From positions 1 through 11,826 of the forward strand of contig CAKQSC010000030.1 in assembly GCA_934271725.1 (NCBI GenBank): a stretch of 11,826 nucleotides of DNA, in the 5' to 3' direction. This DNA is from an uncultured Clostridia bacterium (lineage in GTDB: Bacteria > Bacillota > Clostridia > Christensenellales > Borkfalkiaceae). This document shows positions 1-6,969 of the stretch, piece after piece. Made by a program: the position numbers and the translations under genes. The notes under the pieces are model-generated. The model worked only from the letters and a program-made list of their open reading frames with translations, was not told where the DNA came from and ran no database searches. Every line of letters starts with the position of its first letter. Position 1 is the stretch's first letter.

Positions 1-619
1 GAAGTCTTGATTTCTTTGCGTAGTTCGCGTCCGAAACCTTAATTTTTGCAAGTTCGTTTTCTATTTTTTCTTTAAGCCCCTTAAAACCCGACTTCAAAAT
101 CCAGTCGTAGTGAACGGTAACGTGCCCTACGCCGTTATAGAAATAGTTGCCCGGCGTGAATATGTTGTGCGCCATCGCCGTAAGCGTTTCGGGAGCCATA
201 TAGGAAGTCGCGAGTTCGCTCGTGGTCTTTCCTTTCCAATAAGCGTTCGCTTCTTTAAGTTCCTCTTTCGTCTTGTCCGAAATGTAAAACGGATCCGCCG
301 AACGGTGTTCTACCGTATCGAACTCTTGTTCGAGCCATTCGTAAGAAAACTCGGGATAAGTCTGACACCCTCTCGGCGCGAGCGTCGTGGAACCGACAAT
401 CAACTCGTCGTCGCGGATTATTATGGGTATATATTTCAAAATATGTTCAAACGCCTTTGCTCTTCTTATGATCAAAGGTTCGTTTTCCGTAGATTTGTAA
501 CTTTCCGTAAGAAGTTTCGCTCTTGCCGATTCTATCACGGGAAGTTTTGCGTAAAGATTATCTATAAGTCTTGTTATTCTGTCCGTCTTTGGCGAACGCG
601 CGCTGTTGTACTTATACAT
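1..619 (-). CDS. Glycyl radical enzyme, glycerol-dehydratase/PFL-like clade (N-terminal part, runs off the left edge)
   Basis: The first 206 residues of a PFL-type glycyl radical enzyme are present; the frame is open to the window edge. Visible clade motifs are SARAKLLTES (31-40), RRAKAFEHIL (52-61), IRDDELIVGS (68-77), YPEFSYEWL (88-96), YWKGKTTSELATSYM (127-141) and NYFYNGVGHVTV (158-169). These resemble B12-independent glycerol dehydratase and the related choline TMA-lyase more than classical pyruvate formate-lyase or PflD. Such cytoplasmic enzymes use a C-terminal glycyl radical and a mid-protein cysteine for radical elimination or C-C/C-N cleavage; both sites lie outside the window, so the substrate cannot be assigned. 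The ATG at 619 is chosen because AAGGAG sits about 5 nt upstream, below a consensus promoter. The radical-SAM activating enzyme is not in view. The family call is firm; the subfamily is an inference. Confidence 0.9.
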   Translation of the reverse strand, partial: MYKYNSARSPKTDRITRLIDNLYAKLPVIESARAKLLTESYKSTENEPLIIRRAKAFEHILKYIPIIIRDDELIVGSTTLAPRGCQTYPEFSYEWLEQEFDTVEHRSADPFYISDKTKEELKEANAYWKGKTTSELATSYMAPETLTAMAHNIFTPGNYFYNGVGHVTVHYDWILKSGFKGLKEKIENELAKIKVSDANYAKKSRL

Positions 620-688
620 TGCAATCTCCTTCTCTATAAAAACGTTTTTTCGGGGCGAAATTACCCCTATTTTTCCAAGTTTAAAATC

Positions 689-717
689 ATTATACGACAA
701 CGAAAACCTTTTGTCAA
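689..717 (-). promoter_or_regulatory. Consensus sigma-A promoter of the glycyl radical enzyme gene
   Basis: On the minus strand TTGACA (717-712) and TATAAT (694-689) are separated by exactly 17 nt, a perfect consensus pair. Transcription should start near 682, giving a leader of about 60 nt before the ATG at 619. The leader has only a weak 4-bp G/C inverted repeat (652-667). This promoter lacks the GGGCGGT spacer word seen in three others in the window. Confidence 0.85.
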
Positions 718-807
718 GAGTAAACACTAAAAAATGTTGTTTTTTTACGAACTTTTGCGTGTTTGTGTTGTTTTATTGTTGTTTTTATAACTTTTTTGCA
801 AAAACAA

Positions 808-836
808 TTGTCAAAAGTCAACAAATCTGCTAATAT
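808..836 (+). promoter_or_regulatory. Sigma-A promoter of the PHP-domain gene
   Basis: TTGTCA (808-813) and TAATAT (831-836) are 17 nt apart, each one or two mismatches from consensus. The predicted start near 843 gives a leader of about 20 nt that ends in AGGCGG just before the ATG at 865. It is divergent from the glycyl radical enzyme promoter, with about 90 bp of AT-rich DNA between the two -35 boxes. Confidence 0.65.
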
Positions 837-864
837 ATTTATATATAATGTTTCAGGCGGTATT

Positions 865-1593
865 ATGAAGATCATCTGCGATTTACACACTCATACCATT
901 GCAAGCGGACACCACACCAAAGACACCGTTTTTATGCTTGCGAAAACGGCAAGCGAAAAAGGACTTTCATACCTCGGTATCACCGACCACTCGAAAGGAA
1001 TGACGAACGGCGCGAAAGACAGTTATTTCATCAACCTTAAAACCCTTTCGCCGTTAAAAATCAACGGCGTCGGTATGCTATACGGCATAGAAGCGAATAT
1101 CGTCGACTCAAACGGAAGTCTTGACGTAGACGACGGCGTGCTGAAAAAACTCGACTACGCGATAGCGAGTCTGCACGAAGAAACTTTTAAACCGCAAAGC
1201 GAAAGCGCGAACACGAACGCGATTTTAAAGGTTATGGACAACCCTTTCGTAAATATTATAGGGCACCCCGAAAACGCCGAATATCCCGTAAACTTTTCCC
1301 TTATATGCGAAAAGGCGAGAGAAACGGACACAATAATAGAACTCAACACGGAATCCGTAAAAAAAGACGGCTATCGCGGAAACCAACGCGAAAAAGCGAA
1401 AGAACTTATGCTTGCGTGTAAAAAATACGGTTGCTACGTTTCGCTCGGCTCGGACAGCCACGGAAAAGAACGCGTAGGCGACCTCAGCGAGGGCGTAACC
1501 CTTCTCGAAGAAGTCGGAATATCGCCCGATAAAGTCGCAAATACCGACATAGACTTGTTCAAATATATTATTAGCAAAAAACGCAATAAATAA
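865..1593 (+). CDS. PHP-domain metal-dependent phosphoesterase, YcdX-like
   Basis: A 242-aa cytoplasmic PHP-fold protein close in length to E. coli YcdX (245 aa). The full metal-ligand series is visible: H8 and H10 in DLHTHT, H16, H42 in ITDH, E76 in GIEAN, H104 in ASLHE, H134 in IGHPE, and D197 and H199 in SLGSDSH. The spacing follows the YcdX trinuclear zinc site almost exactly, so it should be an active phosphoesterase. The physiological substrate of this group is not settled; the histidinol-phosphatase-like annotation common for relatives is not supported by any his gene here. The ATG at 865 is preferred over an in-frame ATG at 763: AGGCGG ends 4 nt before it, the promoter lies downstream of 763, and the extra 34 residues are low-complexity translation of AT-rich promoter DNA. 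The gene stands alone and ends 8 nt before a hairpin. Confidence 0.92.
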   Translation: MKIICDLHTHTIASGHHTKDTVFMLAKTASEKGLSYLGITDHSKGMTNGAKDSYFINLKTLSPLKINGVGMLYGIEANIVDSNGSLDVDDGVLKKLDYAIASLHEETFKPQSESANTNAILKVMDNPFVNIIGHPENAEYPVNFSLICEKARETDTIIELNTESVKKDGYRGNQREKAKELMLACKKYGCYVSLGSDSHGKERVGDLSEGVTLLEEVGISPDKVANTDIDLFKYIISKKRNK

Positions 1594-1600
1594 AATAACC

Positions 1601-1634
1601 CGCTCCCCGAAGTTGTTTGAAACTTCGGGGAGCG
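1601..1634. terminator. Hairpin between convergent genes, probable bidirectional terminator
   Basis: A perfect 14-bp GC-rich stem (1601-1614 with 1621-1634) encloses a 6-nt loop. It lies 8 nt after the PHP gene stop and 25 nt after the stop of the convergent flavodoxin-like gene. On the minus strand the stem is followed by a T-rich stretch; on the plus strand the tail is poorer in T. Termination is therefore likely better for the minus-strand gene. Confidence 0.75.
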
Positions 1635-1658
1635 TACGTTATAATCCCGTAAAAGCCG

Positions 1659-2588
1659 TTATTTACCGTCAGTCTTACGTAAACGAGAACTTTTCCGTTT
1701 GAATTTGCCGAATCGGCAACAAACGTTTTCGAGATTGTCGTGTTTTATTTTCAAAATCCCGTCGAGTTCGTCCGCCGGGCCGAGAAAATCTTTTTTCATA
1801 AAGTGAACGAAACAATAATTGACCTTTTTTATCTTTCCGCTTTCTCTTTTGCAAAACTCTCTTATAGGAGAGCAGACGGAAAACACCCATATCGGCGCGC
1901 AAATCGTAACTTCGTCATACAAAGAAAAATCCTCGCCCGTTTGTTCTATCGGCATACCCGCGCGGTGCATGCCGAATCTTCCGCACCACATAAACCCCGA
2001 AAAGCCTTTCGTTCTTTCGGGTGTTTTTATTTCTATGATTTTCGCTCCGCTTGCGTCGGCTTTTTCGTAAGCGAGTTTTTTCGTATACCCCTCTCTCGAA
2101 AAGAATACCACCGCCTTTTTTGCGTCTTTACCTATTTTCTCGTAATCGTTTTCGTCGAACGTAAACTCGCTTTGACTGCAATACACAAAACACGCGTAAC
2201 CCGTTATACATTGAGCGAAACCTATAAGGAAAAAAATTATATCCATAGCGTTGGGCGGAAAAATAACGAACTGTATAATAATCCAGAGCATCAGCGTAAA
2301 ACCGAACACGCAACAGAGACACCCTCCGACTTTTTCTTTCTTCAACAAAAAGACGAAAGCGACGGCGTTGGTTATTCCGTTTACTATAATAAGCATTATG
2401 CCAGAAAACACGTAATCGGCAAAAAGTTTATCGGCAAAGGGCAAAACCCGAAAATAAGGCAACAGCCACTGCATTTGCAGAATACTTCCGTCAGGTTTTA
2501 TAAGCATACATATGCCGCCGACAAGCGCGCCTGTTCCGACGAACAAAGACCAGAATATCGCCAGACCTTTACAAACTTTCTTTTTCAT
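1659..2588 (-). CDS. Membrane protein with C-terminal flavodoxin-like domain
   Basis: A 309-aa protein in two parts. Residues 1-137 hold four predicted membrane helices (about 8-30, 57-82, 88-110, 114-137). Residues 157-265 resemble a short flavodoxin: a beta strand running into SREGYT (164-169), which matches the FMN phosphate loop pattern S/T-x-x-G-x-T, then APIWVFS (231-237) at the usual second flavin-contacting loop, followed by a helix. This suggests a membrane-tethered FMN electron carrier or reductase on the cytoplasmic face; the redox partner is unknown. The C-terminus is strongly basic (296-309). ATG 2588 is chosen because GAGAGG lies 5 nt upstream; the earlier in-frame ATG at 2627 would fall within the promoter. 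Confidence is good for the gene and fold, low for the specific role. No redox partner gene is adjacent. Confidence 0.78.
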   Translation of the reverse strand: MKKKVCKGLAIFWSLFVGTGALVGGICMLIKPDGSILQMQWLLPYFRVLPFADKLFADYVFSGIMLIIVNGITNAVAFVFLLKKEKVGGCLCCVFGFTLMLWIIIQFVIFPPNAMDIIFFLIGFAQCITGYACFVYCSQSEFTFDENDYEKIGKDAKKAVVFFSREGYTKKLAYEKADASGAKIIEIKTPERTKGFSGFMWCGRFGMHRAGMPIEQTGEDFSLYDEVTICAPIWVFSVCSPIREFCKRESGKIKKVNYCFVHFMKKDFLGPADELDGILKIKHDNLENVCCRFGKFKRKSSRLRKTDGK

Positions 2589-2614
2589 ATAAACCTCTCT
2601 CGAAACACTTTGAA

Positions 2615-2643
2615 AGTATACTCTCACCGCCCTTAAAAGTCAA
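2615..2643 (-). promoter_or_regulatory. Sigma-A promoter of the flavodoxin-like membrane protein gene
   Basis: On the minus strand TTGACT (2643-2638) and TATACT (2620-2615) are 17 nt apart. The spacer contains GGGCGGT beginning at its sixth base. The predicted leader is about 20 nt. The divergent bioY promoter has its -35 box only 38 bp away. Confidence 0.8.
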
Positions 2644-2681
2644 TCGCTTAAACAAAAAGAAAAAACCTTACGCGCAAACGG

Positions 2682-2710
2682 TTGACATTATACGGGCGGT
2701 TTCGTATAAT
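2682..2710 (+). promoter_or_regulatory. Consensus sigma-A promoter of bioY
   Basis: TTGACA (2682-2687) and TATAAT (2705-2710) are 17 nt apart, a perfect consensus pair, with GGGCGGT starting at spacer position 7. Transcription should start about 2717, leaving a leader of roughly 15 nt that is little more than the ribosome binding site GGAAGG (2718-2723). No inverted repeat resembling a BirA operator overlaps it, so biotin repression is not evident from the sequence. Confidence 0.85.
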
Positions 2711-2731
2711 TTTTTGCGGAAGGTAAAATAT

Positions 2732-3367
2732 ATGGAAAGACGCAAAGAACAACCACTGCTTCCGGCAAAAACCGAAAGGACGGAAAACACGGAACGTTCA
2801 CCGCAACAACGGGCGGTAAGAACAATAACGTACGTCGCGATGTTCACCGCCGTAATCGCGGTGTGTTCGCAACTCGCCGTTCACGTAGGCGAAATACCTT
2901 ATACTCTGCAAACGCTTGCCGTTTGTCTTACGGCGGGACTTTTAGGACTAAAAAAAGGTACTCTTGCCGTAGCAACCTACATAATTATGGGCGTTTTCGG
3001 AATACCCGTGTTTTCGGGGTTCAAAAACTTTTACGCTCTTATAGGGGGCGCGTCCGCAGGGTACGTTATCGGGTTTATTTTTACTTCCGCGATAGTAGGT
3101 TTCGTTTCGGACAGACTTAAAAACAATTCGGAAAAAGGTTTTAACGCCCTGTATTCGCTCTTCTTGGCTTTGTCTATGGTTATCGGCGTTGCCGTGTGCT
3201 ACTTTTTCGGAACGCTTTGGTTTATGTTCGTATATAAAGGCAGTGCTACCACCGCAAATCTTCAAATCGCGCTTGCGTATTGCGTTTATCCGTACGTCGT
3301 TGCCGATCTTATAAAAATAGTCGTCGCGACGATACTTACCGCAAGACTTAAAAAATACGTTAAATAA
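2732..3367 (+). CDS. bioY: BioY, biotin-specific S component of an ECF transporter
   Basis: A 211-aa integral membrane protein with about six helices, typical of BioY, which captures biotin and works with a shared EcfA/EcfA'/EcfT energy module. Recognisable motifs are IPYTLQTLAV (55-64), the long conserved helix region through GVFGIPVFSG (87-96), the GGASAGYVIGF loop-helix (105-115; usually GPTGGY) and DLIK (192-195). The Asp and Lys of DLIK correspond to biotin-contacting residues described for lactococcal BioY. The ATG at 2732 follows GGAAGG by 8 nt; an in-frame TTG at 2714 is rejected because it would precede the predicted transcript start. The N-terminus has about 30 hydrophilic, charged residues before helix 1, longer than usual. 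No bioM/bioN or biotin synthesis genes are adjacent, consistent with use of an energy module encoded elsewhere and with biotin scavenging. Confidence 0.93.
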   Translation: MERRKEQPLLPAKTERTENTERSPQQRAVRTITYVAMFTAVIAVCSQLAVHVGEIPYTLQTLAVCLTAGLLGLKKGTLAVATYIIMGVFGIPVFSGFKNFYALIGGASAGYVIGFIFTSAIVGFVSDRLKNNSEKGFNALYSLFLALSMVIGVAVCYFFGTLWFMFVYKGSATTANLQIALAYCVYPYVVADLIKIVVATILTARLKKYVK

Positions 3368-3382
3368 TTTAATTATAAAGTA

Positions 3383-3436
3383 ACCGCACCGCAAAAGTCA
3401 GAACTGACTTTTGCGGTGCGGTCTTTTGTCTTTTTC
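3383..3436 (+). terminator. Strong intrinsic terminator of bioY
   Basis: An 18-bp perfect stem (3383-3400 with 3405-3422) with a GAAC tetraloop is followed on the plus strand by a T-rich tail (3424-3435), 15 nt after the bioY stop. The convergent DegV gene ends at 3477, and the complementary side is also moderately T-rich, so the same hairpin may serve both directions. Confidence 0.9.
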
Positions 3437-3476
3437 TATTGTTTTTCGTTGTCTTATCTCACCCGTGTTCAAGCGA

Positions 3477-4313
3477 TTATTCTTTTTCGTAACCGACGAG
3501 AACACCGCCCTTTTCGGCGTAAAAACTGCACAAACCTTTAAGTTCGTGTATTTCTGTTTCGGCGTTCGGGTATTTTGATAATATCATAGCCTTGAAATCG
3601 TTTGCGCCCGCCTCATTTCCGCAATGGCCTATACTTACCTTTCCGCCACGATACCCGTTTGCCTGAATATCCTCGAAAAGAGTTGCAAGGGAACGACGTT
3701 CGCCCTTCGTTTTGTGCGTCGATTCCAGCGTTCCTTTATCGCTTCCCTTACCGATTATAACTATTCCTATAATTCCCGCAATCTTTGCGATTATAGGCGA
3801 AACTCTGCCGTTGTTTGCAAAGGTTCTCAACGTTTTAAGCATAAAACCGAGTCCCGTTTTCTTTCTGTATTCGACTATCTTTTCGCAGATTTCTTCATAG
3901 GAAAGACCTTGTCCCGCATACTCGTTGATTTTTTCTAAAAGAAGAGTAATCTCCGCGCCGGCGGAAAGAGTGTCCATAACGAAAACCCTTTTTCCTTCGT
4001 GTTCCGTTTCGTATATCTCTTTTGCAGAACAAGCGGAATTGTAACTTCCCGAAAGTCCGCTTGTAATAGTTAAACAAATAACGTCGTCGGCGTCGCCGAA
4101 AGCGTTAAGCCAGTCGCCTATATTCGGGCAGGAAGATTTTGATTTGCCTTTATAATTAAATAAATATTCCGACATTTCGGAAACGTTCAGATTTTCGTCG
4201 TCTACAAACTCTCTTTCGTCGGTAACGACTTTCATCGGCGCGCTTTTAAAGTCGACGTTTTTAAGCGTAAATATATCACAGGAAGAGTCCGCAACGATTT
4301 TCATTTTTCTCAT
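3477..4313 (-). CDS. DegV family fatty-acid-binding protein
   Basis: A 278-aa cytoplasmic two-domain DegV protein of normal length. In Bacillota these proteins bind fatty acids, and some (FakB) present them to the kinase FakA. Seen here are the N-terminal VADSSCDI (7-14), the SSCPNIGDW segment (60-68) that replaces the usual TSQP-type motif, the ligand-carboxylate loop ITSGLSGSYNSA (83-94), and NNGRVSP (167-173) before the fatty-acid tunnel region rich in Ile and Gly. The C-terminal H-x-GPG motif common in FakB is absent; the end reads CSFYAEKGGVLVGY (262-275), so this is a variant subgroup and its function as a FakB is uncertain. ATG 4313 is supported by AAAGGAG 6 nt upstream. The gene is monocistronic with its own promoter; no FakA is in view. 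Confidence 0.9.
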   Translation of the reverse strand: MRKMKIVADSSCDIFTLKNVDFKSAPMKVVTDEREFVDDENLNVSEMSEYLFNYKGKSKSSCPNIGDWLNAFGDADDVICLTITSGLSGSYNSACSAKEIYETEHEGKRVFVMDTLSAGAEITLLLEKINEYAGQGLSYEEICEKIVEYRKKTGLGFMLKTLRTFANNGRVSPIIAKIAGIIGIVIIGKGSDKGTLESTHKTKGERRSLATLFEDIQANGYRGGKVSIGHCGNEAGANDFKAMILSKYPNAETEIHELKGLCSFYAEKGGVLVGYEKE

Positions 4314-4374
4314 AAGTCGCTCCTTTCGGGTAAAATCTTCGTTGTATTTTCAAGCGGTTCCACACCACGTAAAG

Positions 4375-4403
4375 AGTATAGTACACCGCCCCGAAAAAGT
4401 CAA
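4375..4403 (-). promoter_or_regulatory. Sigma-A promoter of the DegV-family gene
   Basis: On the minus strand TTGACT (4403-4398) and TATACT (4380-4375) are 17 nt apart, with GGGCGGT starting at spacer position 7. Both hexamers are identical to those of the promoter at 2615-2643. The predicted leader is about 55 nt and shows no obvious regulatory structure. Confidence 0.8.
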
Positions 4404-4470
4404 CCCTTTTAACACACAATAAAAAAACGTCGAAATCGGAGGTCAAAAAACGAAAAACAGCCCGAACGGT

Positions 4471-4573
4471 ATAAATTATCATAAAGAAAATAACGACTTT
4501 GCGAAACAACAAGTTAACCTCGTTGATATTCGACGAGATAAATCATCATAAAAACTAACGGCTTTGCGAAACC
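4471..4573. repeat. Degenerate direct repeat beside the surface-operon terminator
   Basis: A segment at 4471-4508 is repeated with small gaps and substitutions at 4538-4573. The best matched core is TAACGACTTTGCGAAAC (4491-4507) against TAACGGCTTTGCGAAAC (4556-4572), 16 of 17 identical, preceded by similar ATAAAT(T/C)ATCATAAA text. The second copy forms the left arm of the working terminator; the first copy no longer pairs with its surroundings. The rest of the intergenic stretch 4404-4556 shows no gene, promoter pair or RNA that I can support. Confidence 0.6.
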
Positions 4574-4584
4574 GCAAAGCCGTT
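4549..4584 (-). terminator. Intrinsic terminator of the surface-protein operon
   Basis: Read on the minus strand, a perfect 12-bp stem (4584-4573 with 4568-4557) with a 4-nt loop is followed by AGTTTTTAT. It begins 8 nt after the stop codon at 4593 and marks the end of the operon that enters from the right edge. Confidence 0.9.
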
Positions 4585-4592
4585 ATTGTACG

Positions 4593-6968
4593 TTATTTTG
4601 TAAAGTCGGTTTTCTTTTTGCGCAAAAGCGCAACCGCGACAAACGCAACCGCGACAAAGGTAAGGGAACAGGCGGAAACAATATCTCCTCCGCAACCTTT
4701 CTTCTTGTCGGCGTCGGGCGGGGTAACGGGTTCTTTTTCCGACACCGCAACTACGATTTCGCACGAATAGTTTTTACCGTCTTTTGCAAAAGTTACGGTT
4801 ACTTTCTGTTCGCCTTGTTTCGTTTTGTCATAGCCCGTTATCACGGCGTTAGTCAGATTTACGCCGTCCTCTTTTCCCGAAACGTAACGAACGTAACCTT
4901 TTACGCCCGAATCGTCAAGCAACTTTCCCGAAAGTTCCTCGTCGGAAGAAAGTTCTATTCTAACGGCGTTTATTCCGTAACTTAAAACGCTGTCCGCAAC
5001 GATTACTTCGTATGATACGGAAAGTTCGCCGGCACTGCCTCCTTCGAGATAAGCGGTAACCGTGGTTCTTCCCGCTTTTTTCGCCGTCATATTGCCGTTT
5101 ACGTCAACCGTTACAACGGATTCGTCGCCGACGACGAAAAACCACTCGCCTACCGTAGCGTAACCCGGCACCGCATACACGTTGCTTTCAGCCGTTTCGC
5201 CGAGTTCGAGTTTTACGACATCGCTCGTCTTTTCAGCCGACCTGTATTGAATATTCTGTTTAAACGAACCGTTTTTGCCGTAAACGTACTCTATATCGCT
5301 ACCGAGCACGCCCACCGCAACGAAATCGCCGTTTCCTTTGGGCGAGGCGTTAAGAGATTCTCCCGTCCATTTGTACAGTTTAAGCCCCTCTTTCAGAATA
5401 AGCGTGTCGCCCGTCTTATAACTTTTAACCGACGCGCCGTCGATTTTTACGTCTATCGTCATAAGACTCGTCATATACTCTACGTTTGCCGTTTCGGCTT
5501 TCTTTCCGTTTCTTAAAAACTCTATATGCGAAAGAACGTCCGCTTTTTCTTCTTCCGTAAGATAATTAAGATACAAATTGACGCCGTTATCGTAAACGCC
5601 CGTAAAATGTACCACTATCGTACCGAAAAAGTTTCCGCTCATATTCGCGCTCCAAAATCCCGTAGGAACGACTTCTTTCGCCTCTACGACCTGAACTCTC
5701 GCCGTTACCGTGCCCGTAAGAACGCCGTTGTCGACGGCAATTTCAAGTTCGTTAAGCCCGACTTGCAAAGAGGTTTTATCGTAAGAAGCGTTTTCGCTGT
5801 TTAAAGTAAACTCGTCGCCGTAAACGCCGTTGCCGAAATCGGGCGTAACGCTTATTTTTGACAAATCGAGTTCGCTCCCTTGCGACACGTAATATATTCT
5901 GTCGCCCGAAATAACGAAACCTTGCGCGTCTTTCTCGATTACCGTTACGTTTACCTCTTTCGTTTTCGTACCTACCGTTACGGTTATCTTCGCGTTGCCT
6001 TTTTTAAGACAACGCACTTTGCCGTTTTCTATCACCGCGACGCTTTCGTCGGAAGAAGTAATTTTCGCTTCCATATACGAGCCTGCGGGCAAAAGAGTGT
6101 AATTCAAAGGATAAGACGCGCCGGCAGGCAACTCTATACTGTCCGTATTAAGAGTAAAATCGGTAGCGTCCGCAACGAAGTTCGTCCACTCGCTCCCCGT
6201 CCACACGTATTTTTTTACGCCGTCGAGTTTATAAACGGCAACGTACGTGCCGTCCTTATACATATAAAAACGGAAATCGTCGTTAAACTCCAAAACGGAA
6301 CCTACGGGTAACGCCGACAAATCGCTTGCGTTGATACCCGAGAAAAAGGCAACCATCTGTTTTTGGCTTACGTGTCCTATACTGTGAAGATTATATTCTT
6401 CCGCGCCGTCGTATAAAAGAGGCGTGCGAAGAACAATCATATCGGAAGGTATTCCGTATTTCTTTTCGGAAATGATGTTTACGGTAGCGATATAAGTGCT
6501 TTCGCCTCCGCTTATCTGCGTTTCAAAATGAAAGTCGAATGCGCTTGACCAAGACACTATCTGCTCGGGTTCGAGAGGTTCTATCGTTTCCGTTTTATAA
6601 GCGTACACGGGTACGTCGGCAGTCGCGCCGTCAACCGTAACGGTTATAACCGCTTCGCCCTCCGACGAAAACACGGCGTTACCGATATTATCGGCGGTAA
6701 CGGCGATTTTATCGCCCCTTACGCCGTTCGTCGTTTTATAGACCGAAATATTGTTTGCTATAAGTTCTTTGTCGGGTTCTTCGCCGACGTATGCGACGAT
6801 ATACTTTTTACCGCCTTTTTCCGCGCCGTTTTCGACAACCGCTTCTATTGCGGAGTCCGCAAAAACGGAAACTTTTTTATCCGCGGTAACCGCTACCGCG
6901 CAAGCCAACGCGACGGCAAACAAAGCAACGAGAAAAAGTCCGCATTTAAGTTTATTTTTAATTGTCAT
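4593..6968 (-). CDS. Secreted Ig-like (Big_2) surface protein with Cys-type C-terminal anchor
   Basis: A 791-aa surface protein. Order of parts: signal peptide (1 to about 37); Ig-like sheet (40-125); an unnamed beta-rich domain (about 137-264); Big_2 (268-345, with SSDESVAVIENGKV and KKGNAKITV); Ig-like (348-430); a second copy of the unnamed domain (about 436-577, ending GDTLILKEG...LYKWTG); Big_2 (580-658, KKAGRTTVTAY); Big_3-like (665-743, with ITGYDKTKQGEQKVTV); then KKKGCGG (755-761), a hydrophobic helix (763-782) and RKKK. No catalytic motif is visible, so a structural or adhesive role is inferred. Residues from about 440 are colinear with the protein encoded at 10811-11826, an obvious paralogue. 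ATG 6968 is 1 nt after the upstream stop; AAGGAG lies 10 nt before it inside the upstream gene, implying coupling. An earlier ATG at 7019 lacks a signal-peptide-like start and is rejected. Confidence 0.88.
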   Translation of the reverse strand: MTIKNKLKCGLFLVALFAVALACAVAVTADKKVSVFADSAIEAVVENGAEKGGKKYIVAYVGEEPDKELIANNISVYKTTNGVRGDKIAVTADNIGNAVFSSEGEAVITVTVDGATADVPVYAYKTETIEPLEPEQIVSWSSAFDFHFETQISGGESTYIATVNIISEKKYGIPSDMIVLRTPLLYDGAEEYNLHSIGHVSQKQMVAFFSGINASDLSALPVGSVLEFNDDFRFYMYKDGTYVAVYKLDGVKKYVWTGSEWTNFVADATDFTLNTDSIELPAGASYPLNYTLLPAGSYMEAKITSSDESVAVIENGKVRCLKKGNAKITVTVGTKTKEVNVTVIEKDAQGFVISGDRIYYVSQGSELDLSKISVTPDFGNGVYGDEFTLNSENASYDKTSLQVGLNELEIAVDNGVLTGTVTARVQVVEAKEVVPTGFWSANMSGNFFGTIVVHFTGVYDNGVNLYLNYLTEEEKADVLSHIEFLRNGKKAETANVEYMTSLMTIDVKIDGASVKSYKTGDTLILKEGLKLYKWTGESLNASPKGNGDFVAVGVLGSDIEYVYGKNGSFKQNIQYRSAEKTSDVVKLELGETAESNVYAVPGYATVGEWFFVVGDESVVTVDVNGNMTAKKAGRTTVTAYLEGGSAGELSVSYEVIVADSVLSYGINAVRIELSSDEELSGKLLDDSGVKGYVRYVSGKEDGVNLTNAVITGYDKTKQGEQKVTVTFAKDGKNYSCEIVVAVSEKEPVTPPDADKKKGCGGDIVSACSLTFVAVAFVAVALLRKKKTDFTK

Positions 6969-6969
6969 A

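Noticed and set aside
652..667. Small inverted repeat in the leader of the glycyl radical enzyme gene
   Set aside because: Only 4 G-C pairs with an 8-nt loop; too weak to call a regulatory structure.
110..730. Open frame of 206 codons on the plus strand
   Set aside because: It is antisense to the glycyl radical enzyme gene, has an Arg/Phe/Tyr-rich composition typical of a shadow frame, and no ribosome binding site.
763..864. N-terminal extension of the PHP-domain protein from an upstream ATG
   Set aside because: It would begin before the predicted promoter, encodes low-complexity residues, and the PHP motif DLHTHT normally lies within 10 residues of the start, as it does from 865.
1740..2636. 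298-codon open frame on the plus strand opposite the flavodoxin-like gene
   Set aside because: The minus frame has membrane helices, a flavodoxin signature, a ribosome binding site and a promoter; the plus frame has none of these and an implausible Arg/Tyr/His-rich composition.
2682..2731. BirA operator or biotin-related riboswitch at bioY
   Set aside because: The leader is about 15 nt and no palindromic half-sites of the expected form overlap the promoter.
4519..4537. Second hairpin (CTCGT/ACGAG) downstream of the surface operon
   Set aside because: A 5-bp stem with a 9-nt loop and no T-tract; the hairpin at 4557-4584 already explains termination.
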